Assembly: GCF_016907925.1 (NCBI RefSeq)
Contig: NZ_JAFBCZ010000001.1
Span: forward strand, 124,001-188,000
Reading direction: 5' to 3'
Source of the DNA: Herpetosiphon giganteus
GTDB taxonomy: Bacteria > Chloroflexota > Chloroflexia > Chloroflexales > Herpetosiphonaceae
Length of the DNA: 64,000 bases
Shown piece after piece: positions 43,952 through 51,551 of this stretch. How positions within the stretch are numbered: position 1 is the stretch's first letter; each line of letters opens with the position of its first letter. Under the pieces are notes generated by a model. The model was not told where the DNA came from. It saw nothing but the letters and a program-made list of their open reading frames with translations, and searched no databases. The position numbers and the translations under genes were made by a program.

Positions 43952-44242
43952 TTAGACGCGGCGGCGACGTGGTGCGCGCACAAACGAAATAATCAAAGCA
44001 AACAAGGTTGCGCCAATAATCGACCAGATAATTGGGAAGGGCTTGCCTTCAATATCGATCGTCAGCAGTTCTGGCAAACCGGTGTTGCCTGCGATCCAGG
44101 TGCCCAATAATGCGCCGATAAAGCCAACGCCGATTGAAGCCAACAAACCACCCATGCTATAGCCGGCAATTGCTTGGCCTGCGGCCCCACAGACTGCGGC
44201 GATCAACAACATAAGCAATAAGCCAATCACTGAGAATTCCAT
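43952..44242 (-). CDS. GlsB/YeaQ/YmgE family stress membrane protein
   Basis: 96 aa with three membrane segments (residues about 4-22, 28-50 and 65-86). The Gly-rich second segment (YSMGGLLASIGVGFIGALLG) and IVWSIIGAT-like third segment (here IIWSIIGATLFALII) are the family pattern. Members are general-stress membrane proteins of unknown mechanism. It ends in basic RAPRRRRV. AGGAGG lies 7 bases before the ATG. A -24/-12 promoter nearly identical to that of csbD lies about 55 bases upstream. Confidence 0.9.
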   Translation of the reverse strand: MEFSVIGLLLMLLIAAVCGAAGQAIAGYSMGGLLASIGVGFIGALLGTWIAGNTGLPELLTIDIEGKPFPIIWSIIGATLFALIISFVRAPRRRRV

Positions 44243-44300
44243 GGTATTTCCTCCTAGGTTTGCTATTCAAATTGATTCTGTCATCTGCTTGTTTATAAAA

Positions 44301-44315
44301 GCAAATGCTGTGCCA
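44301..44315 (-). promoter_or_regulatory. -24/-12 (sigma-54-like) promoter of the glsB-like gene
   Basis: The minus strand reads TGGCACAGCATTTGCT, one base different from the csbD site, with the same flanks (CG before, TTTATA after). GG and GC are 12 bases apart. The predicted start is near 44290, leaving a leader of about 48 nt, like csbD. Confidence 0.65.
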
Positions 44316-44326
44316 CGGGATAGTAA

Positions 44327-44715
44327 ATTATGAAGGATGAATTATGAGGGATGAGGAAAGTCAAAGGGCAAAAGTCAGAAGTCAAAAATCAAAAGGCAAA
44401 AGCCTGAAACCGCGAAGGGCGCGAAGAACACGAAGATTTGTTTTTTAGCCACGAATTCCACGAATTACACCAAATTCTCCGTTAGCCCAAAGCCAATAGC
44501 CTATAGCCTATAGCCATACCTTCTCTGCGTTAAAAGTTTGATCCACGAAGCGCACGAAGCGCACGAAGGATACGTTTTAGCCACGAATTCCACGAATTTC
44601 ACCAATTTTCCGTTAGGCCGAAGCCAATAGCCTATAGCCTCATCCCTGATCCCTGGCCCTGAACCCTAATCCCTCTTCATCCTTCATCCCTCATCCTTCA
44701 TACTTTGGTCTATGT
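44327..44715. repeat. Mosaic intergenic repeat, copy 5
   Basis: The 497-base gap 44243-44739 starts with the glsB promoter. It then holds ATGAAGGATGAATT-type, CACGAAG 9-mer, ACGAATTCCACGAAT-type (twice, about 44452 and 44582), GCCAATAGCCTATAGCC-type (twice) and TCATCCTTCATCCC-type units. No gene is seen. Confidence 0.75.
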
Positions 44716-44726
44716 TCTTTGTGGGG

Positions 44727-44732
44727 TACAAT
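44727..44732 (+). promoter_or_regulatory. -10 for a probably leaderless methyltransferase mRNA
   Basis: TACAAT ends 7 bases before the ATG at 44740, the same spacing as the GDP-sugar SDR gene, and there is no ribosome site. The -35 is weak (TTGGTC at 44705-44710, spacer 16). Confidence 0.45.
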
Positions 44733-44739
44733 AGCAGCT

Positions 44740-45519
44740 ATGTATAACGAATATGCCTCAATTTATCGCCAAGCTGGCCAGAGCTGGCTGAGCTTGCACA
44801 TGCTGAATTGGCTCTTGCCATGGCTTGAACAGCACGAACTGCGGCCTCAAACGGTGCTTGATCTTGGCTGTGGCATGGGCGATGCTGCGGTAGCACTGGC
44901 GCTGCAAGGCTATCAGGTCACAGCAATCGATCGCTCGGAAATGATGTTGGCCCAAGCTCGCTTGCATGCTGAGTTGCAGCACGCCACTGTGGCTTGGCAA
45001 CAGGCTGATTTAACGACATGGCAAGCGACAACCAAGCACGATTTAATCATCAGCCTGTTTGATACGCTGAATTACCTGCTTGAGCCAGCGCAATTAGGCC
45101 ACCTATTTCAGCAAATTGCCGCCGCGCTTGCGCCCAATGGCTGGTTGGTGTTTGATTTGAATACGCCATTGCTGTATGCAACTTGGCCTGAACACAACCA
45201 GGTTGTGCTTGATCGCGATGATTTATATATTTACAATGCGCTGGATTTTGACCAAGAATCCCAAATTGGGATTGGCAAGATCGTCTGGTTTCAGCGCCTC
45301 AATGATGCATGGCAACGCGGCAGCGAAACCCATCTCCAAGCAGCCTACAGCGATCAGCACATTGTTGAGTTGTTGGCAGCAGCTGGATTAAGCGTGGTTG
45401 CGCGGTTGAATCGTGATGGGGAGCCTGTTGATTTAAAGGAAGCGACACGGGTGGTGTATCTGGTGCAAGCAAATGGTGTGCATAACCACAGCGCTGCAAT
45501 ACCCCCGATTCTGGATTAG
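44740..45519 (+). CDS. SAM-dependent methyltransferase
   Basis: 259 aa from the ATG at 44740. Class I fold: motif I VLDLGCGMGDAAVAL (SAM loop), VTAIDRSEMMLAQAR with the ribose-binding Asp, QQADLTTW and HDLIISLFDTLNYLL. It is similar to small-molecule or uncharacterised methyltransferases that carry a TGDYAxxYD-like start. The target is unknown. Its TAG stop at 45517-45519 is also the last bases of the rnpB P1 helix on the other strand. Confidence 0.88.
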   Translation: MYNEYASIYRQAGQSWLSLHMLNWLLPWLEQHELRPQTVLDLGCGMGDAAVALALQGYQVTAIDRSEMMLAQARLHAELQHATVAWQQADLTTWQATTKHDLIISLFDTLNYLLEPAQLGHLFQQIAAALAPNGWLVFDLNTPLLYATWPEHNQVVLDRDDLYIYNALDFDQESQIGIGKIVWFQRLNDAWQRGSETHLQAAYSDQHIVELLAAAGLSVVARLNRDGEPVDLKEATRVVYLVQANGVHNHSAAIPPILD

Positions 45520-45912
45520 CCGCCATCTATCTCCGCAATTGCGGGCGATCCCTAGGCGCTTGGGTGTCACCCAAGGTTCCGGTTTCGCTGCGATGTGAAC
45601 GAACGCCGTGATGCAAACGAGTTGCCTCTCTCACTAGTTTAGCCCGTCCCACACACCTTGCCCTTCAAGGGTTAGCGCAGTCACCTAGCCACGCTCATTG
45701 CTGAGGCATGCTGGTGGTCTCTTACACCACCGTTTCAGCCCTTACCAGCAGCCAAATGACCACTGGCGGGAATATTTGCTGTTGTCGGCTTGCGTCACGA
45801 GCCAGTTACCCGAACTCGCGCCCCTGTTTACGGTTTCACAGGGTAACTTGTCCACCGCGCGGGTGGTCGGAAGGGTCGGGAAGTTGCCTCTAGCTTGCGC
45901 CAGCGACGGCTA
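45517..45912 (-). ncRNA. rnpB: RNase P RNA
   Basis: Catalytic RNA of RNase P, about 396 nt on the minus strand. The core block GGTAAGGGCTGAAACGGTGG followed by TGTAAGAG-ACCACC matches the conserved GGUAAGGGUGAAA..GGUAAGAGnnCACC. CAACAGCAAATATTCCCGCC matches the usual CAACAGAnAGCAAACCGCC region. AGCGAAACCGG near the 3' end matches the ACAGAACCCGG region. The ends pair as an 8-bp P1 helix: TAGCCGTC (45912-45905) with GGCGGCTA (45524-45517). The 5' conserved GAGGAAAGUCCGGGC block is only loosely kept (GAGGCAACTTCCCGACC). Confidence 0.88.
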
Positions 45913-45939
45913 CATTGCTATGATTATGCACAGCTGTTG

Positions 45940-45968
45940 ATCATAATCGGCTTTTGGATGATTGTCAA
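45940..45968 (-). promoter_or_regulatory. Promoter of rnpB
   Basis: A consensus TTGACA (plus strand 45963-45968), a 17-base spacer and TATGAT (45940-45945) on the minus strand. Transcription would start near 45932, about 20 nt before the P1 helix. Confidence 0.8.
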
Positions 45969-45997
45969 TTGTCGGTATGCGCAAATTAGCATAGAAT
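45969..45997 (+). promoter_or_regulatory. Promoter of the M42 peptidase gene
   Basis: TTGTCG (45969-45974), a 17-base spacer and TAGAAT (45992-45997). Its -35 abuts the -35 of rnpB on the other strand, so the two promoters are back to back. Confidence 0.5.
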
Positions 45998-46035
45998 GCA
46001 ACCAGTAACCGTTTAATTGCAAAGGAAGCACGCTT

Positions 46036-47118
46036 GTGGATGAACGCTTAGCACTTATGCAGGCTTTGACCGATGCGTCGGGCGTACCAGGCAACGAAGG
46101 GCCAGTGCGGGCTGTAATGGCCGAGGCCTTGGCTCCTTTCGGTGAATTAATCAACGATAATCTTGGGAGCATTGCCGCGCGTAAAGCTGGCCCCGAAGGC
46201 AGCCCAACGATTCTGCTGGCTGGGCACCTTGATGAAGTTGGCTTTATGGTAACCCGCATCACCGACGATGGCTTTATTAAATTTCAGACTCTCGGTGGCT
46301 GGTGGGAAATGGTGATGTTGGCGCAACGGGTGCAAATTGAAACCCGCAATGGGCCAATCGTGGGCCTCGTTGGCTCCAAGCCGCCACATGTGCTCTCGCC
46401 AGAAGCACGCAAAAAATTGGTCGAAAAGAAAGATATGTTTATTGATATTGGGGCCAGCTCAGCTGCTGAAGCCCGTGAATGGGGCGTGCGCCCAGGTGAT
46501 CCAATTATTCCGATGTGTCCATTTACGCCCTTGCAAAACCCCAAAATCGTGATGGCCAAGGCTTGGGATAATCGTTTTGGCTGTGCGGCAGCGGTCGAAG
46601 TGCTGCACGAATTGGCCAACGAGAATCTGCCAAATACGGTTGTGGCTGGAGCGACCGTGCAAGAAGAAGTCGGCTTGCGCGGCGCGGCAACCCTCGCCAA
46701 TCTGGTCAAGCCCGATATTGCCTTTGCAATCGATGTTTGTATTGCTGGCGATACCCCAGGCGTAAGCAAAGACGAAGCCCAAGCCAAAATGGGCGGTGGC
46801 CCAGTGCTCTTGCTGTTTGATACCAGCATGATTCCCAATCGCCGTTTGCGCGATTTAGTGGTTGATACCGCTGAAGAATTGGGTATTCCCTATCAGTTCG
46901 ACACGATGACTGGTGGCAGCACCGATGCAGGGCGTTTTCATATTAATAATGTTGGCGTGCCATCGTTGGCGCTGGGCGTAGCAACGCGCTACATCCATAC
47001 CCACGCCTCGCTACTGCATCGCGATGATTTTGATCAGGTGGTGACGCTGCTGGCCGCAGTTGTGCGCAAGCTCGATCAAACGACCGTCGATTACATCAAA
47101 GCTGGTCAATCGGCCTAA
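46036..47118 (+). CDS. M42 family metallopeptidase
   Basis: 360 aa, GTG start with AAAGGAAG upstream. A dinuclear metal aminopeptidase of the FrvX/YsdC/TET group. The metal ligands are visible in order: AGHLDEVGF (His), KAWDNRFG (Asp), [10 protein letters not shown] (Glu pair with the general base), [12 protein letters not shown] (Asp) and YIHTHASL (His). The PDZ-like insert between the first two ligands is present. The family forms large cytoplasmic assemblies that trim peptides. Confidence 0.95.
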   Translation: MDERLALMQALTDASGVPGNEGPVRAVMAEALAPFGELINDNLGSIAARKAGPEGSPTILLAGHLDEVGFMVTRITDDGFIKFQTLGGWWEMVMLAQRVQIETRNGPIVGLVGSKPPHVLSPEARKKLVEKKDMFIDIGASSAAEAREWGVRPGDPIIPMCPFTPLQNPKIVMAKAWDNRFGCAAAVEVLHELANENLPNTVVAGATVQEEVGLRGAATLANLVKPDIAFAIDVCIAGDTPGVSKDEAQAKMGGGPVLLLFDTSMIPNRRLRDLVVDTAEELGIPYQFDTMTGGSTDAGRFHINNVGVPSLALGVATRYIHTHASLLHRDDFDQVVTLLAAVVRKLDQTTVDYIKAGQSA

Positions 47119-47131
47119 ATAATGAGAAGGA

Positions 47132-47245
47132 TGCCATCACCCTCCAACCCCCTCTCCCACTCAAACGCGGGCGAGGGGGAGCATGCGTTTTCAGCACACA
47201 TTGCAGCAAAACAAAACCACAGGGTTGGGGCGAGGGCAGCTTAAA
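47132..47245 (+). repeat. CCCTCACCCC-type intergenic repeat, copy 2
   Basis: Begins 18 bases after the M42 stop. ATCACCCTCCAACCCCCTCT is followed by GGGCGAGGGGGAG, and further right a partial reversed unit (GGGTTGGGGCGAGGG, 47222-47236). It can fold as a terminator. Confidence 0.7.
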
Positions 47246-47268
47246 CGTCTATTCTGAGGTACAGTGGC

Positions 47269-48090
47269 ATGCTTGTGCGTTTGGTGGCGGGCTTCGGCTT
47301 GAGTTTGCTGGTTGGTGGGCTTGGTTATTGGCGACGTTCGCTCAGTTTGAGCGGCTGGCTCGGCGCAGTTTTGATTGGCACGCTAACGGTGGGCGCTGGC
47401 AGTTGGGCTTGGGGCTGGCTGATTATTTTGTTCTTCGCTAGCTCTAGTTTGCTTTCCAAAGTTGGCAAACGTCGCAAAGCAGTCGTTGCGCTCGATAAAT
47501 TTAGCAAAGACGATCGCCGCGATATTTGGCAAACTATGGCCAATGGCGGTATTCCCTTGATTACTGCGTTGGGCTATGCGTGGCAACCCCATTTTAGTTG
47601 GTGGGCCTTGGCTTTGGGCGCGATTGCCACCGCCACCGCCGACACCTGGGCCACCGAAATTGGCACGCTCAGCAAGGGTCGCCCGTTTATGCTCACAACC
47701 TTCAAGCAAGTTGAACGCGGACGTTCAGGGGCAATTTCAGGCTTGGGCATGGCCGCCACCAGCCTTGGCGCATTGCTGATTGGACTTAGTTCTTGGGGCT
47801 TGACTGGTTTAGGCCTTGGCAATGGCCAAGAACCACAGTTTTGGTTTGTGGTTGCAGCAACTGTGGGCGGCATTGCCGGATCGTTGGCTGATAGTTTGCT
47901 TGGCGCGACCGTGCAGCAAATGCGCTGGTGTGAGCATTGCGCAACCGAAACCGAGCGCACAATTCACAAGTGCGGCAATGAAACCCGCCATTATCGCGGC
48001 TTGGCATGGCTCAACAACGATTGGGTTAATTTGCTTAGCACTGGGGCAGGCGCTCTGGTCGGCTTATTGATTGCAGCGCTCGCCAATTAG
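47269..48090 (+). CDS. DUF92 family membrane protein
   Basis: 273 aa with six or seven membrane segments, the TMEM19-like family. Family blocks: RRSLSLSGWLGAVLIGTLTV, KRRKAVVALDKFSKDDRRD, ATADTWATEIGTLSKGRPFM and GGIAGSLADSLLGATVQ. Near the end CEHCATETERTIHKCG has four Cys/His that could bind a metal. Some members are phytyl-phosphate kinases (VTE6) acting on isoprenoid phosphates; that role here is only a possibility. GAGG lies upstream of the ATG. The stop overlaps the convergent next gene by 4 bases. Confidence 0.88.
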   Translation: MLVRLVAGFGLSLLVGGLGYWRRSLSLSGWLGAVLIGTLTVGAGSWAWGWLIILFFASSSLLSKVGKRRKAVVALDKFSKDDRRDIWQTMANGGIPLITALGYAWQPHFSWWALALGAIATATADTWATEIGTLSKGRPFMLTTFKQVERGRSGAISGLGMAATSLGALLIGLSSWGLTGLGLGNGQEPQFWFVVAATVGGIAGSLADSLLGATVQQMRWCEHCATETERTIHKCGNETRHYRGLAWLNNDWVNLLSTGAGALVGLLIAALAN

Positions 48091-48722
48091 GCATAATTGC
48101 TGGTATACCAAGGCGAATATTTGATCTGGCGTAGCTCGCTGCTGGGATAAATCACCTGAGGATCGTCGGCATCGATCTGCACAGCGATGGTTTGGCCAAT
48201 CGCGATCCGCGCAAACTGCAATTCCTCGACCATCCACGCGCTTTTGGCGTTATAACTTGATCCATCGGGGCGTTGCACTGCAAGGCTCAAAATAACTTCA
48301 ACATCGCGGCGAAAGCCATTGCTCGAAATATGCTTGCCCTTTTCTGCATCGATCACGGTGGCGCTGGCGGCAATTGAGCGGGCAAATTGGGCTTGATTCT
48401 GCGCATCGATGGTGGCCTTGGTTAGCTTTGGCTGGCTACCAAGCGGCGTTTTGGCATTGCGCCCAAGCAGCCATAACGGCAGATAAAAAAGCGGCGTGTA
48501 AATCAAAACCCCGCTGGTCATGAGCCAAAATGGATTGATTTCGTGTTGCTCACCATGTTTAGTGCAATAAAATTTGGTTTTGCGCGAAATGCGTGCGGGC
48601 AAATCGATAGTGCCGCCAGGACAAACCAGCGGTGTCGTTAATTTTGCTGCAAGCGGCAGTAGCGTAAAAAAACCAGCAGTTGAAAGCATAAAGGCCAGAA
48701 AAAACGCCCCAAACCAGCGCAT
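48087..48722 (-). CDS. DUF3592-like membrane protein
   Basis: 211 aa. Two membrane segments (about 3-28 and 66-86) enclose an outside loop with two Cys (CPGGTIDLPAR, KFYCTKHG). The C-terminal 120 residues are a soluble beta-rich domain (ASATVIDAEKG, EVILSLAVQRPDG, IGQTIAVQIDADDPQVIY) resembling DUF3592. GGAGGAG lies just before the ATG. It lies 18 bases downstream of the LIM/DA1-like peptidase gene and is probably co-transcribed. The function is unknown. Confidence 0.7.
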   Translation of the reverse strand: MRWFGAFFLAFMLSTAGFFTLLPLAAKLTTPLVCPGGTIDLPARISRKTKFYCTKHGEQHEINPFWLMTSGVLIYTPLFYLPLWLLGRNAKTPLGSQPKLTKATIDAQNQAQFARSIAASATVIDAEKGKHISSNGFRRDVEVILSLAVQRPDGSSYNAKSAWMVEELQFARIAIGQTIAVQIDADDPQVIYPSSELRQIKYSPWYTSNYA

Positions 48723-48740
48723 AACTCCTCCAAAGCTTGC

Positions 48741-49475
48741 TTATTCGAGGGTGCGCATTGCTGCCAAAACCCCACGAACGCCAATTTGTTCTTCGAGTTT
48801 GAGGCATTGCTCCAAACCCTTGCGATAAGGGTGCTCGCCATTGCGTAATCTTTCAGCGGCCTTGGTTGCGCCCAAAAAGAGCAAATGTTGGTAAGCAACC
48901 CATTCGGCAAAGCCTTCAACCCAATCGTAATCAGTTAATAACGGACAATGTTCGCCCTGCCAAACGTGGGCAAATTCGTGGGCCACAACCAGCCGAAAGC
49001 GCCAGCGCGGCAAGCCATACAAGGCATAGACCACCCGCATCCGGCCTTGGCGTAGATACAACCCAAGCATTTGTTGGCCTTCGGTGGCAATCGCGCCTTG
49101 ACGAGCCAAATCTTGGATTGTTGGCTGATCGACCAGCCGAAAGCTTGCGCCAACTTGGACTTGCAAGCCTGGGTGTTGGGCCAGCGAAGCAACCGTGTCT
49201 GCATACAAGGCTTGGGCTTCCTGCGGATCGTAAATTGCGCTGCGATGGCAACTGCCACACTGCGATCGCCCATCGTGCAGCGTCCAGCCATCGCTGCCGA
49301 CAGGCGCGGCACAACTGCTACAGCGAGGGCGATGCTCAATACAATCTTCGCAATAGCGCTCCGGTCGGTCGGGCAGAAAATAATATGCGCCGGTCAAGCG
49401 CTGGCCACAGACCGCGCATTGGCTTTTATCTGGCAGTTGCTGGCTACGAATTGGTGGAATCAAACGGCTTGTCAT
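48741..49475 (-). CDS. LIM zinc-finger plus DA1-like metallopeptidase
   Basis: 244 aa. Residues 19-80 form a LIM-like double zinc finger (CAVCGQRLTGAYY, YCEDCIEH, CSSCAAPVG, CGSCHRSA). Residues about 90-244 hold VVAHEFAHVWQGEH (HExxH, His166 and His170) followed by WVEGFAEWVAYQHL (the third ligand Glu). This arrangement, LIM followed by an HExxH domain with a downstream VEG block, is that of plant DA1 peptidases, which cleave ubiquitin-pathway proteins. Bacterial relatives are rare in my experience. It is probably cytoplasmic, as there is no signal peptide. The substrate is unknown. Confidence 0.78.
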   Translation of the reverse strand: MTSRLIPPIRSQQLPDKSQCAVCGQRLTGAYYFLPDRPERYCEDCIEHRPRCSSCAAPVGSDGWTLHDGRSQCGSCHRSAIYDPQEAQALYADTVASLAQHPGLQVQVGASFRLVDQPTIQDLARQGAIATEGQQMLGLYLRQGRMRVVYALYGLPRWRFRLVVAHEFAHVWQGEHCPLLTDYDWVEGFAEWVAYQHLLFLGATKAAERLRNGEHPYRKGLEQCLKLEEQIGVRGVLAAMRTLE

Positions 49476-49510
49476 CGATTTCGCATTCTCATCTAGATTA
49501 GCGTGGTATC

Positions 49511-49519
49511 TGCTACAAT
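49511..49519 (+). promoter_or_regulatory. Extended -10 promoter of the HAD gene
   Basis: TGCTACAAT matches TGnTATAAT with one change. No -35 hexamer is seen. The leader to 49638 would be about 110 nt, with no recognised structure. Confidence 0.5.
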
Positions 49520-49637
49520 TATCCCACGTTGTTTGCCCATAAGCCTGTAACTTAGACGCACAAATTGCAATTTAGTTGTTGGTTGCGCGCGAACGCCTGC
49601 CACAGGATCACCTGATGCCTAGACCAAAGGAAGAACT

Positions 49638-50273
49638 ATGACCCAAGCCATCCTATTCGATTGGGGCGGAGTTTTCAATCCACAACATGAATCACTTGAA
49701 GGCTATCGGAGCATTGCCCAACGCTATGACCATTCTGCCGAATCGTTGTATGCCTTGTTGTATAACGGCGATGAATGGCGACAAGCGCGGGTTGGCCAGC
49801 TAACCAGCCAAGCCTATTGGTCGGGCATGCAGCAAAAATTAGGCATTGATGGTGAGCTAACGGGTTTTATGAATGAGCTATTTGCTGGCGAGCAGCTCAA
49901 TCAACAGATGGTGCGCATTGCCCAAATGTTGCAGCGCCGCTATCGCACGGGCTTACTCTCGAACGCGCTCGACGACCTAGAGACGATTTTAGAACGCTGG
50001 CAGGTTGCCAACTTATTCGATGTGGTGATTAATTCGGCGCGGGTCGGAGTAGCCAAACCGAATCCCCAAGCCTTTGAATTGGCGGTTGAAGCCTTGGGCG
50101 TGTCCATGCGTGAGATTGTGTTTATCGACGATAAATTGCGCAATGTGCAGGCAGCCCGAGCGTTTGGCCTGCCGACCGTGCATTTCACCACCACTGCTGC
50201 ATTAATTGATGAACTTGGCAGCTTGGATGTGCTCAAACCCCATGAACGGGCGATGCTGCGCGAGGAGTTTTGA
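49638..50273 (+). CDS. HAD-like hydrolase
   Basis: 211 aa. Motif I is ILFDWGGVF (nucleophile Asp; the usual second Asp is Gly, as in the YihX/epoxide-hydrolase-like HAD branch). GLLSNALDD is motif II, VGVAKPNPQAFE holds the motif III Lys, and VFIDDKLRNVQAA is motif IV with two Asp. A helical cap lies between I and II. It is probably a phosphatase for a small sugar phosphate or flavin nucleotide. AAAGGAAG precedes the ATG. The next gene starts 2 bases after the stop. Confidence 0.88.
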   Translation: MTQAILFDWGGVFNPQHESLEGYRSIAQRYDHSAESLYALLYNGDEWRQARVGQLTSQAYWSGMQQKLGIDGELTGFMNELFAGEQLNQQMVRIAQMLQRRYRTGLLSNALDDLETILERWQVANLFDVVINSARVGVAKPNPQAFELAVEALGVSMREIVFIDDKLRNVQAARAFGLPTVHFTTTAALIDELGSLDVLKPHERAMLREEF

Positions 50274-50275
50274 GC

Positions 50276-51451
50276 ATGCGGATCGTTGCGCTTGCGCCCT
50301 TTGGCTTGCGACCCAAAGCAACATTAAGCCGCCGCGCCCTGCCCATGCTGCAAGCTGCCGCTGATCGTGGTGATACGGTGCATGTGCTTGCTCCGAGCGA
50401 TCTCTACCCTGCCGATGCTGGCCTAACGAGCGTAATTAAGCAAATTACGGTTGAGCATAGCCCGCAGTTTGGCCAAGGCAGCCTGGCAATGCTGCGCTCA
50501 GTAATGTGGATGCTTAGGCGCTGTTTAGCGTTAAAGCCAGATCTAGTGCATTTGTTTAAGCCCAAGGGCTATGGTGGCATGGCCTTGCCATTGATTCGGC
50601 GCTTGCGGCCCAATTTGCCAATTTTTGTGGATACTGACGATTGGGAAGGCACGGGCGGCTGGAACGATCGCTTGAACTATCCAAGCCATATCAAAGCCTT
50701 GATCGATTGGCAAGAGCGTAATTTACCCAAATTGGCTGATTGCGTGACGGTGGCTTCGCAAACCTTGGCCAACCAAGTGATTTTATTTGGTTTGCCAACC
50801 AACAGAGTGCTGTATTTGCCCAATAGTGTTGATCTGCCACGGCGCGGCTTGCCTGAGCGTAGTGCAGCGCGGGCCATGCTTGGCCTCGGCCAAGAACCAG
50901 TTATCGTGCTGTATAGCCGCTTTTGGGAGTTTCCAGTCAGCGATGTGGTGGCGGCCATGGTTGGTGTGCTGGCGCAAATTCCGCAGGCCAAGCTTTTGGT
51001 CATTGGGGCTGGCGAGCATGGCGAAGAACACCAATTAACCAATTTGGCCCAGCAGGCAGGCATCAGCCATGCGCTTGATAACCGCGGCTGGAGCGAGCAA
51101 CAGACGATTGATGCAGCGTTGGCGGCGGCAGACGTAGCGCTGTACCCAATGGATGATACCGTGCTCAATCGGGCCAAATGCTCGGCCAAATTAACCGAAC
51201 AAATGCAAGCAGGCTTGGCGATTGTTGCGGCAGCGGTTGGGCAAGTGGGCGAATATCTCGATCAACAGAGCGGCATTTTGGTAGAACCAAGCAATAGCGG
51301 AGCCTTAGCCCAAGGCCTGATTCGGCTACTCCAACAACCAGAGCTTCGTCAGCGCTTGGGTTCGGCTGCGCAACAGCGCATTGAAAGCCACTTTAATTGG
51401 TCGGCCTACAGTCAAATTCTGCTCCAACGCTATGATCACGCCACGAGCTAG
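50276..51451 (+). CDS. Glycosyltransferase family 4 (GT-B fold)
   Basis: 391 aa from the ATG at 50276. The N-terminal Rossmann domain has ALAPFGLRPKATLSRRALPM and DLVHLFKPKGYGGMALPLI. The C-terminal domain has LLVIGAGEHGEE and the donor-binding block VALYPMDDTVLNRAKCSAKLTE, close to the usual E-x7-E pattern with changes, then GILVEPSNSGALAQGLIRLL. It transfers a sugar from a nucleotide donor. Location suggests co-transcription with the HAD gene. The acceptor is unknown. Confidence 0.85.
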   Translation: MRIVALAPFGLRPKATLSRRALPMLQAAADRGDTVHVLAPSDLYPADAGLTSVIKQITVEHSPQFGQGSLAMLRSVMWMLRRCLALKPDLVHLFKPKGYGGMALPLIRRLRPNLPIFVDTDDWEGTGGWNDRLNYPSHIKALIDWQERNLPKLADCVTVASQTLANQVILFGLPTNRVLYLPNSVDLPRRGLPERSAARAMLGLGQEPVIVLYSRFWEFPVSDVVAAMVGVLAQIPQAKLLVIGAGEHGEEHQLTNLAQQAGISHALDNRGWSEQQTIDAALAAADVALYPMDDTVLNRAKCSAKLTEQMQAGLAIVAAAVGQVGEYLDQQSGILVEPSNSGALAQGLIRLLQQPELRQRLGSAAQQRIESHFNWSAYSQILLQRYDHATS

Positions 51452-51551
51452 ACAATAAACTACCTACAGCATGGCAAGTTTTAGCGTGGCAGGATCGTCC
51501 TCATAATGTACTGTTAATCTACCGAACATTGTTGACTCTTGGAGGTTGTGT

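Noticed and set aside
48866-49501. 211-aa plus-strand frame opposite the LIM/DA1-like gene
   Set aside because: The minus-strand protein has full zinc and HExxH motifs; the plus frame has none.
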